A DNA stretch of 13,007 bases from positions 4,058 through 17,064 of the forward strand of contig DPCD01000097.1 of NCBI GenBank assembly GCA_003516765.1. The letters run 5' to 3'. Positions 1-5,372 of this stretch are shown here, in pieces. Below the pieces are notes generated by a model. That model was given only the letters and a program-made list of their open reading frames with translations, was not told where the DNA came from and searched no databases. The stretch comes from Clostridiales bacterium. Its GTDB lineage: Bacteria; Bacillota; Clostridia; Oscillospirales; Oscillospiraceae. Position numbers and translations under genes: made by a program. Every line of letters begins with the position of its first letter. Within the stretch, counting starts at the first letter, position 1.

Positions 1-47
1 ACATAGAACATCGATTCCGTCAGATTTTCAAGCGGCCTGCGCGGCAT
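1..47 (-). CDS. PadR-family transcriptional regulator, N-terminal fragment (cut by window start)
   Basis: Only the first 15 codons are present, reading MPRRPLENLTESMFY from an ATG at 47-45. Clostridial PadR-like winged-helix repressors typically begin this way (a basic start, then LxxLTExMFYVLLAL), and the family match rests on that short stretch alone. A G-rich stretch (51-60 on the plus strand, seven C in a row) lies 6 nt upstream of the ATG and can serve as ribosome binding site. A perfect-consensus promoter and an inverted repeat lie directly upstream, which fits the autorepression common in PadR regulators. PadR proteins often control a neighbouring transporter or membrane protein gene; any such partner lies outside the window. 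The ligand and targets cannot be told from this fragment. Confidence 0.6.
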   Translation of the reverse strand, partial: MPRRPLENLTESMFY

Positions 48-74
48 GTTTATCCCCCCCATTATCGTTATATG

Positions 75-91
75 ATATCGTTTGACGATAT
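75..91. promoter_or_regulatory. Perfect inverted repeat, probable operator at the PadR-like promoter
   Basis: ATATCGT (75-81), TTG, ACGATAT (85-91) is a perfect 7-bp inverted repeat that overlaps the end of the -10 box and the expected transcription start. Further copies of the half-site motif TATCGTT occur at 63-69 and 76-82 as direct repeats 13 bp apart. The position is classic for a repressor that blocks RNA polymerase. The most economical reading is autorepression by the PadR-like protein, which is inference. Confidence 0.6.
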
Positions 92-118
92 TATAGAGCA
101 GGCTTGAAACTCTGTCAA
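90..118 (-). promoter_or_regulatory. Sigma-A promoter of the PadR-like gene
   Basis: On the minus strand, TTGACA (118-113) and TATAAT (95-90) are separated by exactly 17 nt. Both hexamers match the consensus perfectly, so this is a very strong promoter unless repressed. The start of transcription would be near 83, inside the inverted repeat at 75-91. Confidence 0.85.
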
Positions 119-124
119 TAGGAA

Positions 125-175
125 ATCCCCCGCATCGCGCCCATGCGTCTGCGCACGGCCCGCGGTACGGGGGAT
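125..175 (-). terminator. Hairpin terminator candidate after the 182-733 gene
   Basis: ATCCCCCG (125-132) pairs perfectly with CGGGGGAT (168-175). Inside it CGCG (136-139) can pair with CGCG (161-164), and TGCG (144-147) with CGCA (152-155). The hairpin begins 6 nt past the stop codon of the minus-strand gene. The following tract on that strand (TTTCCTATT) is only moderately T-rich, so termination may be partial. Confidence 0.5.
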
Positions 176-181
176 CGAAAT

Positions 182-733
182 TCAGTTCTGCTTCAAAATC
201 AGCTCCTGAAGCTGCCGCAGCGCGTACGCCCGGTTGGGAGCGCCGAGGCTCAGAAACGTTGCACTGCCCCGGTCGAAGCTTGCCTGCACCTGAGAGCCGG
301 TTCTCTCATACGTTGTAGCAAAGGCGATGGTGACATGCTCAAAATCCTTCGTCGCCTCCACATCCCAGACACCGGTTGCGAGAATCTGCCCTGCCCAATC
401 GTAGAGGTAGCCCTCCCATGCGCCGTTCTGCCGCGTCAAACGGAGGGTCATCGCCTCGTCCATCCCCGGAACGTCAGTCACATAGAGCGTACCATAAAAG
501 CTGTCTTTCAGCAGCACGCTCTGCGTAAGCGTGCCCTCGAGCGTCACGTGGCAGGGCTTTTCATAGCTTTCGTCCGAGACGCTGTAAATGACCGCGTCCT
601 CGTCGTAGGAAATGCTCCGCTGCGTCGGCACAAAGAGGAAAATCAGCACATTCAGCGCGACCAGCACCCCTGCAATCGTCAGCAGCGTCTTGCTGCGCTT
701 TTTGTCTCTTTCCTGTCCGAGTCTGTCCGGCAT
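182..733 (-). CDS. Membrane-anchored protein of unknown function
   Basis: A 183-residue protein that I do not recognise. It starts with a short charged cytoplasmic tail (residues 1-15, rich in Lys, Arg, Asp and Glu), then one hydrophobic span at about 16-35 (LLTIAGVLVALNVLIFLFV), and an extracytoplasmic domain of about 145 residues with no cysteine apart from one in a PCHVTLEG segment. Alternating hydrophobic segments suggest a beta-rich fold. There is no lipobox, so the span is probably an uncleaved anchor (type II topology). The ATG at 733 was chosen because GGGAGGAG lies 6 nt upstream; an upstream in-frame start at 793 would lie in the promoter. It has its own promoter and terminator, so it is monocistronic, divergent from the candidate small RNA. 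It could be a cell-surface or envelope stress protein, but nothing specific supports that. Confidence 0.75.
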   Translation of the reverse strand: MPDRLGQERDKKRSKTLLTIAGVLVALNVLIFLFVPTQRSISYDEDAVIYSVSDESYEKPCHVTLEGTLTQSVLLKDSFYGTLYVTDVPGMDEAMTLRLTRQNGAWEGYLYDWAGQILATGVWDVEATKDFEHVTIAFATTYERTGSQVQASFDRGSATFLSLGAPNRAYALRQLQELILKQN

Positions 734-764
734 GATGAACTCCTCCCGTCGATGTTCTCCTGCC

Positions 765-793
765 ATTATACAAGATGGCGCGGCATTTGACAA
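765..793 (-). promoter_or_regulatory. Sigma-A promoter of the 182-733 membrane protein gene
   Basis: Minus-strand TTGTCA (793-788), a 17-nt spacer, and TATAAT (770-765). Nine of the first nine key bases (TTG, CA, TATA) agree with consensus; only the fourth base of the -35 differs. The ribosome binding site follows about 24 nt after the -10, giving a short leader. Confidence 0.8.
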
Positions 794-832
794 CCGGCGC
801 GTTTCGTTCAGAAAAAATTAAGAATTCTTTCC

Positions 833-860
833 TTGCATCCGTCCAGGTTTGCGCTATAAT
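833..860 (+). promoter_or_regulatory. Plus-strand promoter for a candidate small RNA, with AT-rich upstream element
   Basis: TTGCAT (833-838), a 16-nt spacer and a perfect TATAAT (855-860). The -35 is weak (three of six), but an A/T-rich stretch at 811-830 directly upstream resembles an UP element, a common aid at stable-RNA promoters. Transcription would begin near 867. It is divergent from the minus-strand promoter at 765-793. Confidence 0.6.
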
Positions 861-866
861 AAAAGC

Positions 867-1026
867 AAAGAGGTTACAATTTGGTTACAGCACTTGTGAA
901 GAAGTCTTTGCCGGGAGGGATGCCATCGATTCTTTCACACACAGATTTTACACAGACAACCACCAACAACAACCAAAAATCGCCCGCGCGGAGCCTTGCT
1001 GTCGGTTCTGCGCGGGCGTTTTGCTT
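867..1026 (+). ncRNA. Candidate small structured RNA (about 160 nt), unrecognised
   Basis: The stretch lies between a promoter (833-860) and a strong hairpin terminator (981-1022). No reading frame closes inside it: the only SD-linked frame (TTG at 881, with an in-frame ATG at 920) runs through the terminator and stops at 1078. Possible pairings upstream of the terminator are TTTGGTT (880-886) with AACCAAA (971-977), and TGTGAAGAA (895-903) with TTCTTTCACA (930-939, one bulge). A single-stranded A/C-rich tract (951-979) precedes the terminator. A direct repeat GGTTACA sits at 872-878 and 883-889. It does not show the SRP, tmRNA, RNase P or T-box signatures I know, and I could not match it to 6S RNA. 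It may instead be a leader or a spurious transcript. Confidence 0.4.
981..1022. terminator. Strong bidirectional intrinsic terminator
   Basis: A stem of 15 positions, 981-995 with 1004-1018, has nine perfect GC-rich pairs at its base (CGCCCGCGC with GCGCGGGCG), then mostly paired positions, and an 8-nt loop at 996-1003. On the plus strand it is followed by TTTTGCTTTTG, and on the minus strand by ATTTTTGGTTGTTG. It therefore can end both the plus-strand candidate RNA and the convergent nucleotidyltransferase gene, whose stop codon lies 16 nt before the stem. Confidence 0.85.
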
Positions 1027-1037
1027 TTGTTTCGGTG

Positions 1038-1949
1038 TCAGTCCCAGAGCCGTTCGGGGTATTTTCCCGCCTGCTTGAGTCGGGCGATTGCCGCCTTCAC
1101 ATTTGGAAGGTCCTCCTTGTACGTCACGCCGTACCAGCTTTCCATGCACGGCAGCACGCGCACATCCGCGCGGTGATCGAGCAGCTGGTTATTGACGACC
1201 GTCGGCAGATAAAACTCGCACTTTTCCGGATTCGTCTTCAGGTTTTCCTCCAGGAAGCCGGGGAATTTATCCCAGATTTCCTCCAGAATCTGCGGCATGA
1301 AGCCCCAGAAGTTCATCGAGACCAGGCTGTCTCCCGCGAGCGGCACAAACGTCTCGTCGTCTTCGGTATACGCCGCGTCCTGCCCGCGCTTGAAGATCTT
1401 CGTGCGCTCGGTAATGTCGCGCAGGAAACCGTTTTCCACGTGGCAGATGCCGCGCGCGACGGAGCCGAATTCGGTCACGGTGTTGCGCAGCTGATAGCCC
1501 AGCATCGCATAGTGGTGCGGCGTTTCGTTTTCCGTCAAGAAGCGGTAAATTTCCTCATACGCGCCGCGCCCGTAAAAATCGTCCGAGTTGATCACGGCAA
1601 AGTTTCCGTCGACCACGCCACGGCAGCAGGCGACTGCATGCGCTGTGCCCCAGGGCTTTTTGCGCCCCGCGGGAACCGAAAAGCCCTCCGGCAGGCAGTC
1701 CAGCTCCTGATAGACATAGGCGACATGGAAGAATTTTTCCATGCGCGCGCCGATGGTCTCGCGGAATGTTTTTTCGATTTCATGCTTGATGATGAACGCC
1801 ACGCGGCGGAAGCCCGCCTGATAGGCGTCGTACAGCGAAAAGTCAATGATAAAGTGCCCTTCCCCGTCTACCGGCGTCATCTGCTTGAGCCCGCCGAAGC
1901 GGCTGCCCATGCCCGCCGCCATAATGACGAGCGTCGGTTCGTGTGTCAA
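1038..1949 (-). CDS. Sugar-phosphate nucleotidyltransferase (GalU/NDP-sugar pyrophosphorylase-like)
   Basis: A predicted enzyme joining a nucleoside triphosphate and a sugar 1-phosphate (or related phosphate) to give an NDP-sugar and pyrophosphate in the cytoplasm. Seen in the protein (303 residues): the nucleotide-binding signature MAAGMGSRFGGLKQ at about 10-23, KPWGTAHA at about 98-105 (equivalent of the family's KPxGTA segment), and NSDDFYG with the metal-binding aspartates near 123-124. The fold is a Rossmann-like GT-A domain with a mixed C-terminal part; the length fits GalU-type enzymes (about 290-310). Start choice: AAGGAG (1965-1960) stands 10 nt before a TTG at 1949, whereas the in-frame GTG at 1958 has only 1 nt of spacing, so TTG is preferred though GTG is possible. 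The gene stands alone between two terminators. The exact sugar and nucleotide are not determinable, so no gene symbol is given. Confidence 0.85.
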   Translation of the reverse strand: MTHEPTLVIMAAGMGSRFGGLKQMTPVDGEGHFIIDFSLYDAYQAGFRRVAFIIKHEIEKTFRETIGARMEKFFHVAYVYQELDCLPEGFSVPAGRKKPWGTAHAVACCRGVVDGNFAVINSDDFYGRGAYEEIYRFLTENETPHHYAMLGYQLRNTVTEFGSVARGICHVENGFLRDITERTKIFKRGQDAAYTEDDETFVPLAGDSLVSMNFWGFMPQILEEIWDKFPGFLEENLKTNPEKCEFYLPTVVNNQLLDHRADVRVLPCMESWYGVTYKEDLPNVKAAIARLKQAGKYPERLWD

Positions 1950-1980
1950 TCGGAACACGCTCCTTTTTCTGTGATGATTG

Positions 1981-1992
1981 CGTCAACTGACG
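1981..1992. promoter_or_regulatory. Short palindrome at the transcription start of the nucleotidyltransferase gene
   Basis: CGTCA (1981-1985), AC, TGACG (1988-1992): a perfect 5-bp inverted repeat that begins 5 nt after the -10 box and covers the likely start of transcription. It could be an operator or a small hairpin at the 5' end of the mRNA. It does not match a regulator motif I know. Confidence 0.3.
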
Positions 1993-1997
1993 CTTCT

Positions 1998-2026
1998 ATC
2001 TTACCTGTTTTGCCTCGAAAAAGCAA
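1998..2026 (-). promoter_or_regulatory. Probable sigma-A promoter of the nucleotidyltransferase gene
   Basis: Minus-strand TTGCTT (2026-2021), a 17-nt spacer and TAAGAT (2003-1998). Neither hexamer is perfect (three and four of six), but the spacing is ideal and the position, between the upstream operon's terminator and the gene, is right. Confidence 0.5.
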
Positions 2027-2030
2027 TTGC

Positions 2031-2067
2031 AAAAGCGCCCGAAGACGATAATTCTTCAGGCGCTTTT
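2031..2067 (-). terminator. Intrinsic terminator of the hydroxylase-polyferredoxin operon
   Basis: GCGCC (2035-2039) with GGCGC (2059-2063), one mismatch, then GAAGA (2041-2045) with TCTTC (2053-2057), loop 2046-2052. The stem is flanked by A4 (2031-2034) and T4 (2064-2067). On the minus strand the stem is followed by TTTTGCAATTGCTTTTT. It lies 10 nt past the stop codon of the polyferredoxin gene. Confidence 0.8.
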
Positions 2068-2076
2068 ATGATTTCC

Positions 2077-2553
2077 TTAGTCTGTCAGAATACCGCGCAA
2101 ATCCGCAATCGCGCCTCTCGGGCACTTGACCGCGCACTGCCCGCAGGACAGGCAGTAATCTTCGTCGATGTGCGAAAGATTGTCCGTCACGGCAATCGCT
2201 CCGGCAGGACAGACCTTTTCACAGATGCCGCAGCCGATGCAGGAAACCTCGCAGTATTTCCGGGCGTTTTTGCCCAGATCCTTGTTGGAGCATTTGACGA
2301 CGATCGGGTTGGCGCACTCGTGGATGCGAATGAGCTCGCGCGGGCACTCGCGCACACACGCGCCGCAGGCGATGCACTTGCTTTCATTCACCTGTGCAAC
2401 GCCGAGGTCGTTGATTTCTATCGCGTCAAATTTGCACACGCCCACGCACAGCCCGCACGCCACGCAGCCGTATTCGCACTCCGCCGTCGCGCGGCAGCCG
2501 CCGCTGCAGGCGACCAAAGCCGCCTGATAAGGAAAGCGTTTTTTCACAGCCAT
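2077..2553 (-). CDS. RnfB-like polyferredoxin (four 4Fe-4S motifs), partner of the hydroxylase
   Basis: A soluble 158-residue iron-sulfur protein with 22 cysteines, predicted to carry electrons. CxxCxxCxxxC motifs begin at residues 30, 60, 105 and 134; extra cysteines stand at 16, 20, 26, 80, 88 and 101. The order of elements (ALVACxGG, YGCxxCGxC, CKFDAI, VxCSNKDxGK, CIGCGICEKVCP, then CLSCGQCAVKCP) follows the C-terminal soluble part of clostridial RnfB, but the RnfB membrane helix and N-terminal cluster domain are missing. There are 5 nt between the hydroxylase stop and the ATG at 2553, so the two are co-transcribed. The ATG was chosen over in-frame GTGs at 2565/2562 because GGTGAGA precedes it and the family begins at this point. 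Likely role: accept electrons from the hydroxylase and pass them to ferredoxin or a membrane oxidoreductase (inference). A general ferredoxin role remains possible. Confidence 0.85.
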   Translation of the reverse strand: MAVKKRFPYQAALVACSGGCRATAECEYGCVACGLCVGVCKFDAIEINDLGVAQVNESKCIACGACVRECPRELIRIHECANPIVVKCSNKDLGKNARKYCEVSCIGCGICEKVCPAGAIAVTDNLSHIDEDYCLSCGQCAVKCPRGAIADLRGILTD

Positions 2554-2558
2554 GGCTC

Positions 2559-5141
2559 TCACCACTTCCTTTCATACGGCGTATGCACCAGCGGCAGAAC
2601 GGTTCTGCGCTCGTGGTCATACTGATAATACGCCTCGGCAATTGCGGGCGCGGTCGGAATCGAGGTAATCTCGCCGATGCCGATGGCACCGCAGGCGACG
2701 CTAAGCCCCGGCTTGTCGATAACGATTGCCTCGATCTCGGGAATCTCATGCGCGCGGAACAGCCCCAGCTTTCCGTATTTGTCGATGGGCTTGCAGGTTT
2801 CATCGATCGGGTACTGCTCGCGCAGCGCGTAGCCCATGCTCATGACGACGCCGCCTTCGATCTGCCCCTCGCACGAACGCGGGTTGACCGCCTTGCCCAC
2901 ATCGTGCGCCGCGACGATTTTTTCCAGCTTCCTGGTTTTTTTATCGAGAATGCACATCTGCGTCGCATAGCCGTATGCCACGTGCGAAACCGGGTTCGGC
3001 TTGTCCGCGCCGAGGGGGTCCGTCTTCGCGTAGTATTCGCCGTAGAATTCCTGCCCGTTCAGGTCCTTCATCGTGTGACCTTCCAGCGCCGCAGTGAACT
3101 TTTCGCAGGCGCGGCGGCACGCTTCACCGGTAATCAGCGTCTGGCGCGAGCCGGAGGTGTCGCCGGAGTCCGGCGCAATCCACGTGTTCGAGCGCTCGTA
3201 GACGATCTGCTCGCGCGTTAAGGGCGTTGCGGTCACGCACATCTGCACCAGCACCGTGCCGAGTCCCTGTCCGATGCACGACGCGCCGGCGTAAATATGA
3301 AGCTTTTCGTCTTCCTCCACAATCAGCTTGCATCTGCCGTAGTCCGGAAGACCGACGCCGACGCCCGCATTTTTCATCGCACAGGCAAGACCAACGGGCT
3401 TACCTGCTTTGACGGCCGCGTCAAACTCGGGCTTTACCGCCTCGAGCGTCTCGACAAGACCGGTCTCCGCGCCGACGATCTGACCGTTCGGCAGGACGCC
3501 GCCCGGGCGAATCGCGTTGCGGTAGCGGATTTCCCACGGGCTGATGCCGATTTTCTCCGCCATCTCGTTGAGCAGACTCTCGATGGCAAAGCAGGTCTGC
3601 GTCACGCCGAAGCCGCGGAACGCGCCCGCGGGAGGATTGTTCGTATAGAATGCCCGACCCCTGATTTCAAAGTTTTCGTAGGCATAGGGACCTGCCGCAT
3701 GCGTGCAGGCGCGCTCAAGAACAGGACCGCCGAGCGATGCAAACGCGCCCGTATCGGACACGACCTCCGCCTTCACGCCCTGAATGATGCCGTTTTCGTC
3801 GCAGCCGATCGTAAAGTCCATCCAGAACGGGTGGCGCTTCGGGTGGACCAGCAGTGACTCTTCTCTCGAGAGCTTGACCTTCACGGGAAGGTGCGTCACG
3901 TAGGTGATGAGCGCCGCATGGTGCTGGACCGACATATCTTCTTTTCCGCCGAAGCCGCCGCCGACGAGCTGGTTTTCGACCTTGATCTTCTTCGTGCCCA
4001 GCAGCAGCGAGCATTCGTGCAGCGTCGTGTGCGACGACTGGTCAGTCGTCAGCAGCATCACGTCGCCGTCGCGGTCAATGTATGCCACCGCACACTCCGG
4101 CTCCAGGAACGCATGCTCGGTCCAGGGCGTCTCGAAGTGGCGGGAGATCACGTATTTCGAGTTGGCTATCGCGCCGTCGGCGTCTCCCCGGCTCACGTGG
4201 CGGATTGCCTGCAGGTTGGTGCCCTCTTCGTCGAAGACGTGGGGCGCATCGGGCTGCATCGCCTCAAACGGGCTGTGGACCGCGGGCAGGACCTCGTAGT
4301 CGACCTTGACGAGCTTCTTTGCCTTTTCCAGCGTCTCCTGGTCGTTTGCCACAACCAGCGCAATCGCGTCGCCCAGGTAGTGCGTCAGACCGCCCACGGG
4401 CACAAGCGTATACTGGTCGTGCTTGATGTGCCCGACCAGATTGGAGCCGGGAATATCGTCTGCCGTCAGCACCGCGCACACGCCCGGAAGCGCAAGCGCC
4501 TTCGATGCGTCGATGGATTTGACTCTTGCCCTTGCATATTTTGCGCGGACCGCCGAGCCGTAGGTCATATACGGCACATAGCAGTCGTCGGGGTATTTTC
4601 CGTAGCCGAGGACCTTTTCCTCCACATCGAGCCGGTGGACGCTCGAACCGACCTTCCAGTCGTTTTCCGAGGGCGCCGGAACGTGACCGCCCTCACGTAG
4701 CAGCTTTGCCGCCAGACGCACGGCGGCAATGATCTTCACATAGCCCGTGCAGCGGCAGTAGTTGTTGCGCAGCGCATAGCGGATTTCCGCGTCGGTGGGA
4801 TTCTGGTTCTTATCCAGAAGCGCCTTCGTACACAGAACCATGCCCGGAATGCAGAAGCCGCACTGCACCGCGCCAGCCTCGCCGTAGGCATAGGTATAGA
4901 GCTTCTTTTCTTCCTCCGTCAAGCCCTCGACGGTAAGAATATGCTTTCCTTCCAGCCGGTCGGTCATCGGCGTACAGGCGCGGACGGTCTCGCCGTCGAT
5001 GATCACCGTACATGCCCCGCACGCACCCTCCGAGCAGCCGTCCTTCACGGAGGTCAGGCGCAGCTCGTCGCGCAGAAAGCGCAGCAGCTTCTGGTTTTTT
5101 GTTGCCTCAACGGACTTGCCGTTGACAAAGAAGACAGCCAT
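2559..5141 (-). CDS. Xanthine dehydrogenase-like molybdenum hydroxylase, fused [2Fe-2S] + molybdopterin subunits, no FAD domain
   Basis: An 860-residue enzyme predicted to hydroxylate a purine such as xanthine or hypoxanthine (or another N-heterocycle) in the cytoplasm. Residues 1-150 form the two [2Fe-2S] domains: C36, C41, C44, C56 and C94, C97, C129, C131. The rest is the molybdopterin domain, with GGGFGGKED at 394-402, AFRGFG at 507-512 and the catalytic glutamate in GIGEITS (E824). The FAD-binding subunit found in classical xanthine dehydrogenase is absent. This fused FAD-less layout of about 850 residues is typical of the selenium-dependent xanthine dehydrogenase family (Enterococcus faecalis type) and of E. 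coli XdhD; whether this one uses selenium cannot be seen. The ATG is preceded by AGGAAGAGGAG with 8 nt spacing. A clear promoter and a folded leader lie upstream. A different substrate (e.g. another purine) is possible. Confidence 0.88.
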   Translation of the reverse strand: MAVFFVNGKSVEATKNQKLLRFLRDELRLTSVKDGCSEGACGACTVIIDGETVRACTPMTDRLEGKHILTVEGLTEEEKKLYTYAYGEAGAVQCGFCIPGMVLCTKALLDKNQNPTDAEIRYALRNNYCRCTGYVKIIAAVRLAAKLLREGGHVPAPSENDWKVGSSVHRLDVEEKVLGYGKYPDDCYVPYMTYGSAVRAKYARARVKSIDASKALALPGVCAVLTADDIPGSNLVGHIKHDQYTLVPVGGLTHYLGDAIALVVANDQETLEKAKKLVKVDYEVLPAVHSPFEAMQPDAPHVFDEEGTNLQAIRHVSRGDADGAIANSKYVISRHFETPWTEHAFLEPECAVAYIDRDGDVMLLTTDQSSHTTLHECSLLLGTKKIKVENQLVGGGFGGKEDMSVQHHAALITYVTHLPVKVKLSREESLLVHPKRHPFWMDFTIGCDENGIIQGVKAEVVSDTGAFASLGGPVLERACTHAAGPYAYENFEIRGRAFYTNNPPAGAFRGFGVTQTCFAIESLLNEMAEKIGISPWEIRYRNAIRPGGVLPNGQIVGAETGLVETLEAVKPEFDAAVKAGKPVGLACAMKNAGVGVGLPDYGRCKLIVEEDEKLHIYAGASCIGQGLGTVLVQMCVTATPLTREQIVYERSNTWIAPDSGDTSGSRQTLITGEACRRACEKFTAALEGHTMKDLNGQEFYGEYYAKTDPLGADKPNPVSHVAYGYATQMCILDKKTRKLEKIVAAHDVGKAVNPRSCEGQIEGGVVMSMGYALREQYPIDETCKPIDKYGKLGLFRAHEIPEIEAIVIDKPGLSVACGAIGIGEITSIPTAPAIAEAYYQYDHERRTVLPLVHTPYERKW

Positions 5142-5160
5142 TGCAAAAACTCCTCTTCCT

Positions 5161-5261
5161 GAATTTCGGTTCTCACGTCACAGAAGCTCTGTTCTCGGCA
5201 TCCAGCCACCGTAATTCCGAGGTTTTGAAGCAGGCGCCCGGCGCAAACGCGGCAGACGCCT
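5161..5261 (-). other. Structured 5' leader of the hydroxylase operon, unidentified possible cis-regulatory RNA
   Basis: Transcription should begin near 5269, leaving a leader of about 125 nt, long for this window. The part next to the gene can fold into a three-way junction: P1 pairs 5208-5217 with 5161-5170 (nine of ten pairs), enclosing a small GGC/GCC hairpin (5197-5199/5205-5207) and ACAGA/TCTGT (5180-5184/5188-5192). A further hairpin with AGGCG/CGCCT base (5232-5236/5257-5261) lies nearer the start. CTCGG (5194-5198) can instead pair with CCGAG (5217-5221), a rival or pseudoknot pairing. I cannot match it to the Moco, purine, THF or SAM riboswitches. Confidence 0.35.
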
Positions 5262-5275
5262 TAAAATCTATTTGC

Positions 5276-5304
5276 ATTATACAATTATTTTTAGCATCTC
5301 GCAA
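5276..5304 (-). promoter_or_regulatory. Sigma-A promoter of the hydroxylase-polyferredoxin operon
   Basis: Minus-strand TTGCGA (5304-5299), a 17-nt spacer, and a perfect TATAAT (5281-5276). It lies between the terminator of the upstream prsW gene and the hydroxylase ATG, and the A/T-rich spacer favours melting. Confidence 0.8.
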
Positions 5305-5314
5305 GAACTTCACC

Positions 5315-5366
5315 AAAAATTCCCGCTTGAGCGTTATATTTTTTATCGATCACGCCAAAACGGGAA
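5315..5366 (-). terminator. Terminator of the cls-prsW operon
   Basis: On the minus strand TTCCCG (5366-5361) pairs with CGGGAA (5325-5320), and GCGT with ACGC inside it (5355-5352 with 5334-5331), separated by internal loops. TTTTT (5319-5315) follows. It starts 6 nt after the prsW stop codon. Confidence 0.6.
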
Positions 5367-5372
5367 CTCTTT

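Noticed and set aside
143..790. Plus-strand frame of 215 codons opposite the 182-733 gene
   Set aside because: The minus-strand frame has a promoter, a ribosome binding site and a membrane span; this plus-strand frame has none and overlaps the terminator and the promoter of the other.
951..979. CAACAACAACC-type A/C-rich repeats as a possible microsatellite or CRISPR-like unit
   Set aside because: It is a short low-complexity tract with no regular unit and no spacers; it is better explained as the single-stranded part of the candidate RNA ahead of the terminator.
881..1078. A small ORF with an SD-like AAAGAGG and a Thr/Asn-rich stretch, resembling an attenuator leader peptide
   Set aside because: The frame passes through the strong terminator and only stops about 50 nt beyond it, and no plus-strand biosynthetic gene follows. 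An attenuation leader needs a stop before the terminator and a downstream gene.
996..2051. A 351-codon plus-strand frame opposite the nucleotidyltransferase gene
   Set aside because: It is antisense to a gene with clear active-site motifs and crosses two terminators; the composition is that of a shadow frame.
3891..4700. Plus-strand frames opposite the molybdenum hydroxylase
   Set aside because: They are antisense to an enzyme with all cluster ligands and active-site motifs in place; no ribosome site or promoter was seen.
5142..5304. Identification of the hydroxylase leader as a Moco riboswitch
   Set aside because: Attractive from function, but I could not align the conserved segments of the Moco motif as I remember them to this leader. 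It is therefore reported only as an unidentified structured leader.
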